From Deinococcus sp. (GTDB lineage: Bacteria; Deinococcota; Deinococci; Deinococcales; Deinococcaceae): a stretch of 11,262 bases of DNA. Below are positions 1 to 6,264 of this stretch, piece by piece. Each line of letters begins with the position of its first letter. Position 1 is the first letter of the stretch. The position numbers and the translations under genes were made by a program. The notes beneath the pieces were generated by a model, which was not told the DNA's origin, did not search any database, and saw only the letters and a list, made by a program, of their open reading frames with translations. The stretch lies in assembly GCA_018260275.1 (NCBI GenBank), contig JAGLBK010000078.1, forward strand, positions 1 to 11,262. Reading direction: 5' to 3'.

Positions 1-113
1 ATAAGTTTCAATCCACCGCCCAGCACGAAGCTGAGCGGAACATGCCAGGTCACAGATACAGTCATGAGGAGGGCTAGTTTCAATCCACCGCCCAGCACGA
101 AGCTGAGCGGAAC
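1..113 (-). CRISPR. Leader-proximal end of a type I-C CRISPR array (two repeats, one spacer; continues off the left edge)
   Basis: Two identical 37-bp repeats lie at 5-41 and 77-113 and flank a 35-bp spacer at 42-76. Bases 1-4 are the end of the next spacer. Read on the minus strand, each repeat ends in GTGGATTGAAAC, the usual 3' end of type I-C repeats, so the array is transcribed leftward, in the same direction as the cas genes. The crRNA-strand repeat is GTT, a 9-nt arm CCGCTCAGC, the loop TTCGT, a 9-nt arm GCTGGGCGG, then an 11-nt tail TGGATTGAAAC. The arms pair fully, with one U-G wobble. Cutting at the 3' base of this stem by Cas5c would leave the 11-nt 5' handle known for type I-C. The repeat is longer than the common 32-nt I-C repeat. 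Array length cannot be judged from this window. Confidence 0.95.
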
Positions 114-288
114 AGTTCATCGCTGGAGTGTGTCCCAGACGACTCCCTCTCATCAGTTTGCGCGAACCCTGCGCCAAAGTCCAGGAGACAGACAATCTCA
201 ACCTATTTATTTGTCATGCTTCCCGTCCTGTACGGACTTTTTTTACTGCGCGAAACTCGCCGGTTTTTTTCGTCGCGTCAGGTTCGCG
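114..288 (-). promoter_or_regulatory. Presumed CRISPR leader between cas2 and the first repeat
   Basis: This 175-bp non-coding stretch lies between the cas2 stop and the leader-proximal repeat, where the leader and array promoter are expected. On the minus strand it carries two A7 tracts (complements of T7 at 264-270 and 238-244), 26 bp apart, followed by an A/T-rich patch around 201-215 containing GACAAATAAATAGG. No -35/-10 pair matched well enough to name. On the plus strand GTCC-TGTAC-GGAC at 225-237 followed by T7 resembles a weak intrinsic terminator that could stop transcription coming out of the array. The role as leader is inferred from position. Confidence 0.7.
225..244 (+). terminator. 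Weak terminator-like hairpin plus T7 inside the leader
   Basis: A 4-bp stem (GTCC/GGAC, 5-nt loop) at 225-237 is followed directly by seven T. An alternative overlapping 4-bp stem CCGT/ACGG (224-227 with 232-235) is also possible. The stem is short, so termination efficiency would be low. The orientation would affect only antisense transcripts from the array side. Confidence 0.3.
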
Positions 289-582
289 CTACAAAATCAG
301 CGGCTCGCTGAAATCCATGTATTTGTCCACGCCGTGTGCCTCCACGAACTTTTCACGGGGCTGACGCAGACGGTAGATGCGGATGCTGTCTTCGGTCACG
401 TCCATTGCATTCAGCAACTTTTCGCGCATCTGAAGCAGTTGCACCTCGGTCACGCTGACTTCAAAAACACTGTTCTGGACGCGCTGGCCGTGCGCCACGC
501 AGATTTTTGCCACGCGGCGCAGGCGGCGGCGTCCGGTCTCAGTTTCCGTCTTCACGTCGTAGCAGACAAGCAGGTCAATCAT
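289..582 (-). CDS. cas2: CRISPR-associated protein Cas2 (type I-C)
   Basis: 97-residue Cas2, the small ferredoxin-fold partner that forms the Cas1-Cas2 integrase complex inserting new spacers at the leader end of the array. The N-terminal beta strand MIDLLVCYDV ends with the conserved acidic residue D9. It is followed by the type I-C signature GRRRLRRVAKIC (residues 17-28) and GQRVQNSVFE (32-41). The C-terminus ends in EPLIL, as many I-C Cas2 proteins do. The length is normal. The ATG overlaps the cas1 stop by 4 bp (ATGA), and no clear ribosome site precedes it, so translation is probably coupled to cas1. It is the last cas gene before the array. Confidence 0.96.
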   Translation of the reverse strand: MIDLLVCYDVKTETETGRRRLRRVAKICVAHGQRVQNSVFEVSVTEVQLLQMREKLLNAMDVTEDSIRIYRLRQPREKFVEAHGVDKYMDFSEPLIL

Positions 583-1607
583 CTGTGCAGGTACGGCGGA
601 TAGTGGGGTCTGTCGCCGCGCAGATGTTGGGCCAGCAATCGGGCCTGGACGTGTGGCACGAGGCCCATCGGCGTTTTGCGATTAGTGAGCGGGTGGGTGA
701 CTTCCTCCTTCTTCCGGTCAGTCAGGTGCGCGAGAATCAGCTTGCGGGCGTCGTCCTTGATGGTCACGGTGTCGCCCTCATGCAAGACAAAGTCGCGGGG
801 CGTGAGTTGCTGGCGGTTAATCAGGGTGATGATGGCGCGGTCCGCCGTCACGGGGCGCAGTTCTTCCATCAGGTCGAGCGCCAGACTGCTCCTGCCGGGG
901 CGTAGAGCATGCAAAAAGCCCACCTGCGGGTCAAGGCCCACCGACTGACACGCCGAGGCACAATCGTTTGCCAGCACGGTGTACACGAAGTTCAGCAGCG
1001 AGTTGATGGGGTCGCGGGCCGGGCGGCGGCTGCGCTCGGTCAGCCAGAAAAAGTCGCGGTTGGCCCGCAGCATCAGCGGAAACACCTCCCAGTAGATACG
1101 GGCCGCCGTGCCTTCAATCCCGCGCACCTCATCCACCGTTTTTGCCAGAGGCAGGCAGCCGATTTGCCCATTGATGTCTCTGGCCGCCTGCCGGAGCAGT
1201 TCCGGGTCATCGTTCAGAGCTGCACGGGCCGAGCGCATGAGCGTCCGCTTCTGATTCTGAAGTTTTCCCGCAGCAAAGAAACGCGATACGGCCAGCGTTT
1301 TCTCGGCGTCACACGCGCAGCCGTGCTGGGCCACCCGCAGCAGCACATTGCCGCTGACAGGTGTCTCGGTACGGGCCATGAAGCGGCCATGTTCGGTCAG
1401 CCACGTCACTGGCTTGTGTTCGCGGGCCAGACGGTGAATCAGAAAAGGGGAGAGCAGAACATTCCCGAATACCACTACGCTCTCAATGTGGTGAATGGGC
1501 AGCATAGCCTTGCGCTCGCGTTCCACCTCCACGCGGATGTTGTCGGTATCCAGATGAAGGTAGGTGCCCTGCGTCTGGATGTAAAGGGTATTGAGCAGCT
1601 GGCGCAT
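579..1607 (-). CDS. cas1: CRISPR-associated endonuclease/integrase Cas1 (type I-C)
   Basis: 342-residue Cas1, the metal-dependent integrase that joins prespacers to the CRISPR repeat. Expected active-site residues are visible: E165 in GIEGTAARIYWEVF, H233 in GFLHALRPGRSSLALD, and the acidic pair region D245/E248 in LALDLMEELRP. The beta-strand N-terminal domain (about 1-85) and the helical catalytic domain (about 95-330) are both present, and the length is normal for I-C. The ATG lies 1 bp after the cas4 stop, and GGAGG (1614-1618) sits 6 nt upstream, inside the end of cas4. The gene is followed by cas2 with a 4-bp overlap. The tight cas4-cas1-cas2 packing marks it as the adaptation module. 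Confidence 0.97.
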   Translation of the reverse strand: MRQLLNTLYIQTQGTYLHLDTDNIRVEVERERKAMLPIHHIESVVVFGNVLLSPFLIHRLAREHKPVTWLTEHGRFMARTETPVSGNVLLRVAQHGCACDAEKTLAVSRFFAAGKLQNQKRTLMRSARAALNDDPELLRQAARDINGQIGCLPLAKTVDEVRGIEGTAARIYWEVFPLMLRANRDFFWLTERSRRPARDPINSLLNFVYTVLANDCASACQSVGLDPQVGFLHALRPGRSSLALDLMEELRPVTADRAIITLINRQQLTPRDFVLHEGDTVTIKDDARKLILAHLTDRKKEEVTHPLTNRKTPMGLVPHVQARLLAQHLRGDRPHYPPYLHR

Positions 1608-1608
1608 G

Positions 1609-2223
1609 TCAGTCCTCCATCAGTGTGGAAAACGGGTCAAAGCCACGCGGAAAGTCACGCGGCGCAAAGGGTTCGCATTCGTCTATCAGGCTACAAAACT
1701 GGCAGCGTTCATCAGCAGCGGGTTCGGGAAGCACTCGCGTCTGTAGCAGCGACAGTACACCGTCCCGCGCCTTAAGGACTTCTGAGCGTAGCGCGGGCGT
1801 GAACTCCACTTCGCGCCGTTTGTGGCTGGCGGCGTGGTAGATAAAGCCTACCGGAATGCTGGTATTGAACATTTCCTCCAGGCACATGGCCTGGGCGCAA
1901 AGCTGAATTTCATCGGCCAGGCGCGGCTTCGCTTTGCCTGACTTGTATTCCACCGGAATGGGTTTTTCGCCATGCAACTCCACCACGTCCGCCACGCCCC
2001 ACAGCCCATACTGACGCGAAAGCAGTTGCAGACCGCGCAGGGTCTTGACGCCGCCGCGTTCTTCACTGCCTCCCGTATGCGCCCGTTCGTGGTTCTGGTT
2101 GCCTTTGGTGGTCTGGGCGTTTTCTGTCCAGATTTGCTCTAGGTGTATCAGAGCGCACTGGCGCGGGCAAAAGGCGTAATGCTGGAGGGCCGAGAGCATC
2201 ACCCGCTCGTCATTTTGTTCCAT
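1609..2223 (-). CDS. cas4: CRISPR-associated exonuclease Cas4 (RecB-like, Fe-S cluster)
   Basis: 204-residue Cas4 (Dna2/RecB nuclease family), which trims prespacers and helps select PAM and orientation together with Cas1-Cas2. Candidate Fe-S cysteines are C19 or C23 in FCPRQC and C174, C177 and C183 near the C-terminus. Nuclease motifs are visible as D79 in GVADVVE, E92 and K94 in PVEYKSGK, and Q107 in DEIQLCAQ. The ATG is preceded by AGGAGG (2228-2233) with a 4-nt gap. The 130-bp space between cas7 and this gene is the only sizeable gap within cas5-cas2 and contains two identical hairpins, so cas4-cas1-cas2 may be expressed at a different level from the Cascade genes. Confidence 0.95.
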   Translation of the reverse strand: MEQNDERVMLSALQHYAFCPRQCALIHLEQIWTENAQTTKGNQNHERAHTGGSEERGGVKTLRGLQLLSRQYGLWGVADVVELHGEKPIPVEYKSGKAKPRLADEIQLCAQAMCLEEMFNTSIPVGFIYHAASHKRREVEFTPALRSEVLKARDGVLSLLQTRVLPEPAADERCQFCSLIDECEPFAPRDFPRGFDPFSTLMED

Positions 2224-2241
2224 GCCGCCTCCTGAAAAAGA

Positions 2242-2350
2242 GGAGAGGCCGAGTCGTGGGAAGACTCGGCTTGGGAGGAAGAGCGGGAGTCAGGCAGGTC
2301 ATGGCATGAGCCACGGAGAGGCCGAGTCGTGGGAAGACTCGGCTTGGGAG
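2242..2350 (-). repeat. Tandem pair of identical 36-bp hairpin repeats between cas7 and cas4
   Basis: The same 36 bases occur at 2242-2277 and 2315-2350, separated by 37 bp. Each copy holds a perfect 8-bp inverted repeat: GCCGAGTC, a 7-nt loop, GACTCGGC (2248-2270 and 2321-2343). On the cas coding strand the second hairpin is followed 8 nt later by five T (2235-2239), just before the cas4 ribosome site. This could make a weak attenuator, an RNA-processing or stability element, or simply a REP-like dispersed repeat. The sequence is unrelated to the 37-bp CRISPR repeat. Confidence 0.85.
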
Positions 2351-2353
2351 AGG

Positions 2354-3259
2354 TTAGCCTTCTGCCAGCACCGTCAATGTGACACCAGAGAAGTCAGTGA
2401 GTTGACCTTCATCAGGATGTACAACGCTGTACTCATCGAAGCTACGCGGTGCGGCGGGCTTTTCAGGGCTACCCAGCGCGGGAACATTTACCACCTTGAA
2501 CAGCTTGTGGGCTGGCGCTTTGCCAAGCGCGTTGTCATGGCTGAAAACGTACAGCCCACGTACAGCCATTTCGCCCCGGCTGGCGCTACGGTCAAGGTTA
2601 AACAGGTTAGTCAGGGCTTCCCAGAACAGCCTCAAGTCTTCGGAGGTGACGCCTGTACCGCCTTTCTCCCGCTCCTGACCCAGCAGCGGGTTGTAGAACC
2701 CATGAGCGCGATAGAGGCCGTAAGGTAAAACGCTCTTACGTCCAATTTCGGTGCTGCCTGTCTCCATACGCTCCTCAGTCGTGCGTGCTTGACGGGTGAT
2801 GGTGACGTCAATGGGGAGAACCCGGTCAATACTGCGGGCGAAGGTCACCTGCACCGGGCCGCGTACCTGTCCGGCATTGACCTTGCCTGTAGAAAGAACG
2901 GCTCCAAAGAGACGAATATCGTAATAATTTTCCATCATGGTGTTGCGAACGTCCTTGTTCGCCACCTTCTTGTTGCCCGCTTCTGCACCTTCGCCCTGCG
3001 CCTGCTCAATCAGGGTGTTGAGCGCTACGCGGCTCTGAATAAACATCGGGGTCTGGTGCGCCAGTTGCAGGTAGTCGCGGATTTTGCGCTTGATGGCGAC
3101 ATCCGTCACAAAACCATGCTGAGTTTCGGGGTCAGTGCGGGGCGCGTTGGCGGCGTCAGGGTCCCCGTTCGGGTTGCCGTTAGTCACATCAAACAGCAGC
3201 ACAAATTCGTGGCGGACAGCGGGATTGCTGATACGGGCCAATTTCTCTTCATTCGTCAT
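2354..3259 (-). CDS. cas7: Type I-C Cascade backbone protein Cas7 (Csd2)
   Basis: 301-residue Cas7c/Csd2, the RRM-fold subunit that polymerises along the crRNA spacer and forms the Cascade backbone. The family hallmark is at the N-terminus: EFVLLFDVTNGNPNGDPDA (residues 18-36), followed by APRTDPET and then VTDVAIKRKIRDYLQ (51-65). Length is typical. The ATG overlaps the cas8c stop by 4 bp (ATGA), and AAGGAGG (3266-3272) lies 6 nt upstream, so it can be both coupled and strongly initiated, fitting the high copy number of Cas7 per complex. The gene ends just before the pair of hairpin repeats that precede cas4. Confidence 0.96.
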   Translation of the reverse strand: MTNEEKLARISNPAVRHEFVLLFDVTNGNPNGDPDAANAPRTDPETQHGFVTDVAIKRKIRDYLQLAHQTPMFIQSRVALNTLIEQAQGEGAEAGNKKVANKDVRNTMMENYYDIRLFGAVLSTGKVNAGQVRGPVQVTFARSIDRVLPIDVTITRQARTTEERMETGSTEIGRKSVLPYGLYRAHGFYNPLLGQEREKGGTGVTSEDLRLFWEALTNLFNLDRSASRGEMAVRGLYVFSHDNALGKAPAHKLFKVVNVPALGSPEKPAAPRSFDEYSVVHPDEGQLTDFSGVTLTVLAEG

Positions 3260-3684
3260 AGGGAGCCTCCTTCAGTGTCGTCTTGCTCGGCTTGTTCGTC
3301 CGCCTTCTTCTCTTCGGGTGACCAGTGAGCACGAATTTCACCGCGCTGGTGCCAGTAGCCCAGTCCCAAACGGCCCTGCCCAGCAATATCGAGCGAGTTG
3401 GGATAGCCACCTTGCGCCGTAATCTGGGCGACCAGTTGCTCCAGTTCGGTATTCAGGTACTTGCCCGCCTTCGGCATGTGCGCCTTGGTCGCCAGTTTCA
3501 GCAAGTTAGTCAGCACCACAAAGGGCGTAGCCGAGGCCGAGCCAAAACTACGTTGTACACCTGTCGTCTTGAGCCGCTTCTTGTACTGGCGGTAGGTGTA
3601 GACCTGCTGTGCCTCCTCCAGTATCGCCAGCATTCGCCCGCAAAGGTAGGCGGCGTCGTTATGTAACTTCTCTACTCCGGTCAT
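3256..3684 (-). CDS. cas11c: Cas11c, small Cascade subunit translated from an internal start in cas8c
   Basis: Known type I-C systems produce a separate small subunit (Cas11c) from an internal start in the cas8c frame; several copies line the Cascade belly and stabilise the R-loop. Here an in-frame ATG at 3682-3684 (codon 513 of cas8c) is preceded by a perfect AAGGAGG (3695-3701) with a 10-nt gap, although this lies in the middle of an ORF. The product would be 142 residues: MTGVEKLHND, then AYLCGRMLAILEEAQ (12-26), SFGSASATP (47-55) and QGRLGLGYWHQR (103-114), ending in an acidic tail. This corresponds to the helical C-terminal portion known as Cas11c. The start is inferred from sequence, with no expression evidence. 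Confidence 0.8.
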   Translation of the reverse strand: MTGVEKLHNDAAYLCGRMLAILEEAQQVYTYRQYKKRLKTTGVQRSFGSASATPFVVLTNLLKLATKAHMPKAGKYLNTELEQLVAQITAQGGYPNSLDIAGQGRLGLGYWHQRGEIRAHWSPEEKKADEQAEQDDTEGGSL

Positions 3685-5220
3685 ATAGGTTTGTCCTCCT
3701 TCTGATTCCCGAATGGCTTTGTAAAACAGCGAGAGCTTTAGCGCTGCTGCCAGTGAATGCAGATGCCTTTGCCGCTGCCATTCAGCCAGTTGCTTGTCCT
3801 GTTGCCCTTTGACCATCAGCGTGACGAACCGCCGCACCGCTGCTGCCTGCATTTCCTGCGGGGGCAGCGTTCCCTCGTAAGCGGTACTAATCAGGTCGCG
3901 GGTCAGGTTGGGATTCTTGCTATCTATTGCTTCCATCAGGGCATTAATGGACTGTGGTTCACCTGTTTCGCCCCACGAACTATTGATTTTAGTGGCGTTG
4001 AGGTAGAGCCTCGCGTTTGGGATGACCTTGTCCAAGTCCTTGTAGAGCCACTGGCGCAGGGCAGTACGGCCTACGTTAGGGCTGAAGATGGCGAGGGCGA
4101 ACTTGGCCCCGTCCAGATTGGTCATGTAGTTGGTGGCCTGGTACCGGATATTCAGGAAGTTGGACAGTTGTGACAGGGTGGCCTGCGGCCTGGGTACATC
4201 AACATCTGCCTGCTTGCCTTTTTTGGCTTTAGTTTTAGGTTTTTCCTCGCTGTCCTCTTCCAGGTCGTCGTTACTGGCGCTGACAGGTTTCATCAGGTCA
4301 CCCATAACGCTAAAGAAGTCAAAATCGGTCTGGGGGAGAGGTTGGCTGCCCTTTTCAATCCAGAACAGGGCCACCTGATTTCGTAGGCTGTCCAGCTTGA
4401 CTTTGCCTCCCACACTCTTATCCATCACGATGATGCGGCGGTGTTCCTTATCGCTTGCTAGCGCGTTGAAGGCACGAGAAGCCGTGTCACCGCACTCGTA
4501 GCACAGATTGTTATGGCCTTTGGTATCAGTACGGCCTGACACGAAGGCGCTAGCGTTGAGTGAATGCAGTGGCCCCGGCTTGCTGATGAGCTTCACGCCT
4601 ACCGGAATCCGTCCGATGAGCGGTTTGTTCTGCCCACATACTGCACACTCACCCATGACGATGTTATTTGCGCTGTCACGCACAGCAATGCGTTCTTGAG
4701 CTTCGGCCACCCAGAATGCTCTGGCTTCCGGCAAGGTGAAGAGCCGTTTCCCGGCCAGTGGGCCATAGGACAGTTCAAAGGCCACCCAATCCTTGGAGTT
4801 AATATCGTTGTACCGGGCATCTTTCTCTAGCCAGCCCTGCCGGATGGCCTTGAGGATTTGCCCTGTTGCCTCCCGCAGATTCTCTCCAACACTCTCAGTA
4901 GCCTGAATCTTTTCAAGTAAGGCCACAAAACTGGCGTGCTTGTCGCTGGCCCGGTCATCCTTCTTGCCCTTGTCGTCCGTGTCTTTGCCAAGGGCATAGC
5001 TGGCTTCGTCGGCCAGGGGATGCGGATCAATGCCACTAGTGCGCCCCGTGTAAGGCCGTGCCCAGTGAATGCCCTCCAGGTTAGATTCTTCCAGACGTGC
5101 GCTGTCCTCACTGATTTGCACTGTCCAGCGGATAGGTTGAGAGTAGTTATAGAAGCCAGTAGGTGGCAATTCTTGTGCAAAATCTTCGTCGCCTGCGAGG
5201 TTGACCAGAGCATCAAGCAC
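3256..5220 (-). CDS. cas8c: Type I-C Cascade large subunit Cas8c (Csd1)
   Basis: Cas8c/Csd1, the Cascade large subunit that recognises the PAM and recruits Cas3. I place the start at a GTG (5218-5220), giving 654 residues: GGAGGG (5226-5231) lies 5 nt upstream, and the protein then begins (M)LDALVNLAGD, matching the usual family start. An upstream ATG at 5238 would add 18 residues with no good ribosome site, and the longest frame opens at 5289. Two CxxC pairs (C192/C195 and C240/C243) suggest a zinc-binding knuckle. An acidic then lysine-rich linker covers about 318-345. The C-terminal motif QGRLGLGYWHQR is typical of Csd1. The gene overlaps the cas5c stop by 8 bp and cas7 by 4 bp, and its 3' part also encodes Cas11c. 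Confidence 0.93.
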   Translation of the reverse strand: MLDALVNLAGDEDFAQELPPTGFYNYSQPIRWTVQISEDSARLEESNLEGIHWARPYTGRTSGIDPHPLADEASYALGKDTDDKGKKDDRASDKHASFVALLEKIQATESVGENLREATGQILKAIRQGWLEKDARYNDINSKDWVAFELSYGPLAGKRLFTLPEARAFWVAEAQERIAVRDSANNIVMGECAVCGQNKPLIGRIPVGVKLISKPGPLHSLNASAFVSGRTDTKGHNNLCYECGDTASRAFNALASDKEHRRIIVMDKSVGGKVKLDSLRNQVALFWIEKGSQPLPQTDFDFFSVMGDLMKPVSASNDDLEEDSEEKPKTKAKKGKQADVDVPRPQATLSQLSNFLNIRYQATNYMTNLDGAKFALAIFSPNVGRTALRQWLYKDLDKVIPNARLYLNATKINSSWGETGEPQSINALMEAIDSKNPNLTRDLISTAYEGTLPPQEMQAAAVRRFVTLMVKGQQDKQLAEWQRQRHLHSLAAALKLSLFYKAIRESEGGQTYMTGVEKLHNDAAYLCGRMLAILEEAQQVYTYRQYKKRLKTTGVQRSFGSASATPFVVLTNLLKLATKAHMPKAGKYLNTELEQLVAQITAQGGYPNSLDIAGQGRLGLGYWHQRGEIRAHWSPEEKKADEQAEQDDTEGGSL

Positions 5221-5938
5221 GGCGTCCCTCCAATTCATCCAGTTTGGTGTAAGGATTGCTGCCGTCAGTGACGACATCCAGCCACCCATTGTTCAGGTTG
5301 GCAGTGAAATACACCGCTTCCATGTAACCGTCTACGATGGCCCACTTTTTACCATCGTGCCGCTTGAACTGCAGCTCCTTGCGGGTTTTGCTTGGAACAA
5401 AGGCGATATCCAGCAGCATGTTGCCGAGGTTCTGGTTCAGCGATTCGTCGGGCTTTTCGTCAAGCGAGGCAGGTTCAAACTCGGCGCTGAATTCCCGTGT
5501 GCCGAGATAGGGCTGGTGCCGACACTGCCCCGCCGCTGCCCGCCGCATAAAGCATTCAGTGTGCTTGACCAGCAGGTTTACTCCGTTTGCCTCGGCAAAA
5601 GCGTGCGGCTGCACCACGATGTCTGCATGAATGAGATACTCCACATCTTTCAGCAGCAGGCTGGAGCGTTGCTGACGGTCATCCTCCACATAAATGGGCG
5701 TTTTGCCCTGCCTATTGCTGAGTTCGTTGCGAAGGACGGTGGTGGTTGTTCCAAGCTGCACCACACCGATGCGCCGAATCCGGTACTTTATCTCTGGCTT
5801 CCAGTACACGGCCTCAAGTGCGCCCCGTGCCGCGCTGGGCGTTATCACCGGATAGGTGACGCGCTCTACTTTAAATTCCGGTCTACTAAATAGGGCATAG
5901 TCGCCCCGCACGCGCAGGCTGACCGACGGGTCTTTCAT
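5213..5938 (-). CDS. cas5c: Type I-C crRNA endonuclease and Cascade subunit Cas5c (Cas5d)
   Basis: 241-residue Cas5c. In type I-C it replaces Cas6: it cuts the pre-crRNA at the base of the repeat hairpin and stays bound to the 5' handle. The N-terminus VSLRVRGDYALFSRPEFKVE (residues 6-25) and TPSAARGALEAVYWKPEIKY (33-52) are family signatures. Y45, K125 and H126 (in LLVKHTECF) correspond to the Tyr-Lys-His catalytic set described for Cas5d. QCRHQPYLGTREF (138-150) is also conserved. The ATG at 5938 is chosen because AAGGAGG (5947-5953) lies 8 nt upstream and family similarity begins here. The frame stays open to 6124, but that extension is antisense to the small plus-strand gene and does not look like protein. 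Confidence 0.95.
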   Translation of the reverse strand: MKDPSVSLRVRGDYALFSRPEFKVERVTYPVITPSAARGALEAVYWKPEIKYRIRRIGVVQLGTTTTVLRNELSNRQGKTPIYVEDDRQQRSSLLLKDVEYLIHADIVVQPHAFAEANGVNLLVKHTECFMRRAAAGQCRHQPYLGTREFSAEFEPASLDEKPDESLNQNLGNMLLDIAFVPSKTRKELQFKRHDGKKWAIVDGYMEAVYFTANLNNGWLDVVTDGSNPYTKLDELEGRRA

Positions 5939-5959
5939 AGGGTTTTCCTCCTTGATGTC

Positions 5960-5987
5960 ACTATAGCAAAAATTAGGTTCATGTAAA
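5960..5987 (-). promoter_or_regulatory. Candidate promoter for cas5c-cas8c-cas7-cas4-cas1-cas2
   Basis: On the minus strand a -35-like TTTACA (5982-5987) and a -10-like TATAGT (5960-5965) are spaced by 16 bp. Transcription would begin near 5953, just before or at the AAGGAGG of cas5c. Each hexamer differs from consensus in one or two positions. This would make the Cascade and adaptation genes a transcription unit separate from WYL-cas3. Confidence 0.6.
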
Positions 5988-6033
5988 CCCCAACTCAAAG
6001 TCGTGCTAGTCTCGTAGTGAGGAGGTGAAAAAT

Positions 6034-6246
6034 TTGCTAAAACTGCTGACTGCGGTGACCTACGTCTGTTTGGCGTGTGTCGTCGTACTGACGCTCTGGC
6101 ATGTTGTATCCGGTAAAGAGCCAAGTGCAGCCCTTCTCACTTTGCTTGGCACCCTTGTTGGTGCAGTCATTGCGAAGGCTGCGACTGCCTCCATAAAGAC
6201 ACCGAATATCCCAGAGAGTTCAACTCCTGAACGAGTTGAGGATTGA
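6034..6246 (+). CDS. Small two-helix membrane protein encoded between cas3 and cas5c, opposite strand
   Basis: A 70-residue protein of unrecognised family. I prefer the TTG at 6034: AGGAGG (6020-6025) lies 8 nt upstream, whereas an alternative GTG at 6025 overlaps that ribosome site. A hydrophobic helix spans about residues 4-25 (LLTAVTYVCLACVVVLTLWHVV), followed by a short loop SGKEPS. A second, Gly-rich helix covers about 32-50 with a GTLVG pattern. A polar tail rich in Pro, Ser and Glu follows (55-70). It is transcribed away from cas5c and toward the end of cas3, so it is antisense to neither but sits wholly in the 364-bp cas3-cas5c gap. Function is unknown. A holin-like or CRISPR-accessory membrane role is only a guess from topology and position. 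Confidence 0.65.
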   Translation: MLKLLTAVTYVCLACVVVLTLWHVVSGKEPSAALLTLLGTLVGAVIAKAATASIKTPNIPESSTPERVED

Positions 6247-6264
6247 AATATGTACACCCCCACT

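Noticed and set aside
64..603. Open frame of 179 codons on the plus strand across the array, leader and cas2.
   Set aside because: It includes a CRISPR repeat and runs antisense to cas2. Its protein has no recognisable domain and no ribosome site.
909..1775. Long 288-codon plus-strand frame opposite cas1 and cas4.
   Set aside because: It is the mirror of well-supported cas genes and results from GC-rich codon use. There is no start signal or domain.
2242..2350. Two 36-bp repeats with a 37-bp gap looked like a second mini-CRISPR.
   Set aside because: The repeat is unrelated to the array repeat, has a full terminator-like or REP-like dyad, lacks a GGATTGAAAC-type end and there are only two copies in an intergenic gap. 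A hairpin element is more likely.
5939..6124. Upstream extension of the cas5c frame by 62 codons.
   Set aside because: Strong AAGGAGG and family similarity fix the start at 5938. The extension crosses the promoter and is antisense to the small membrane-protein gene.
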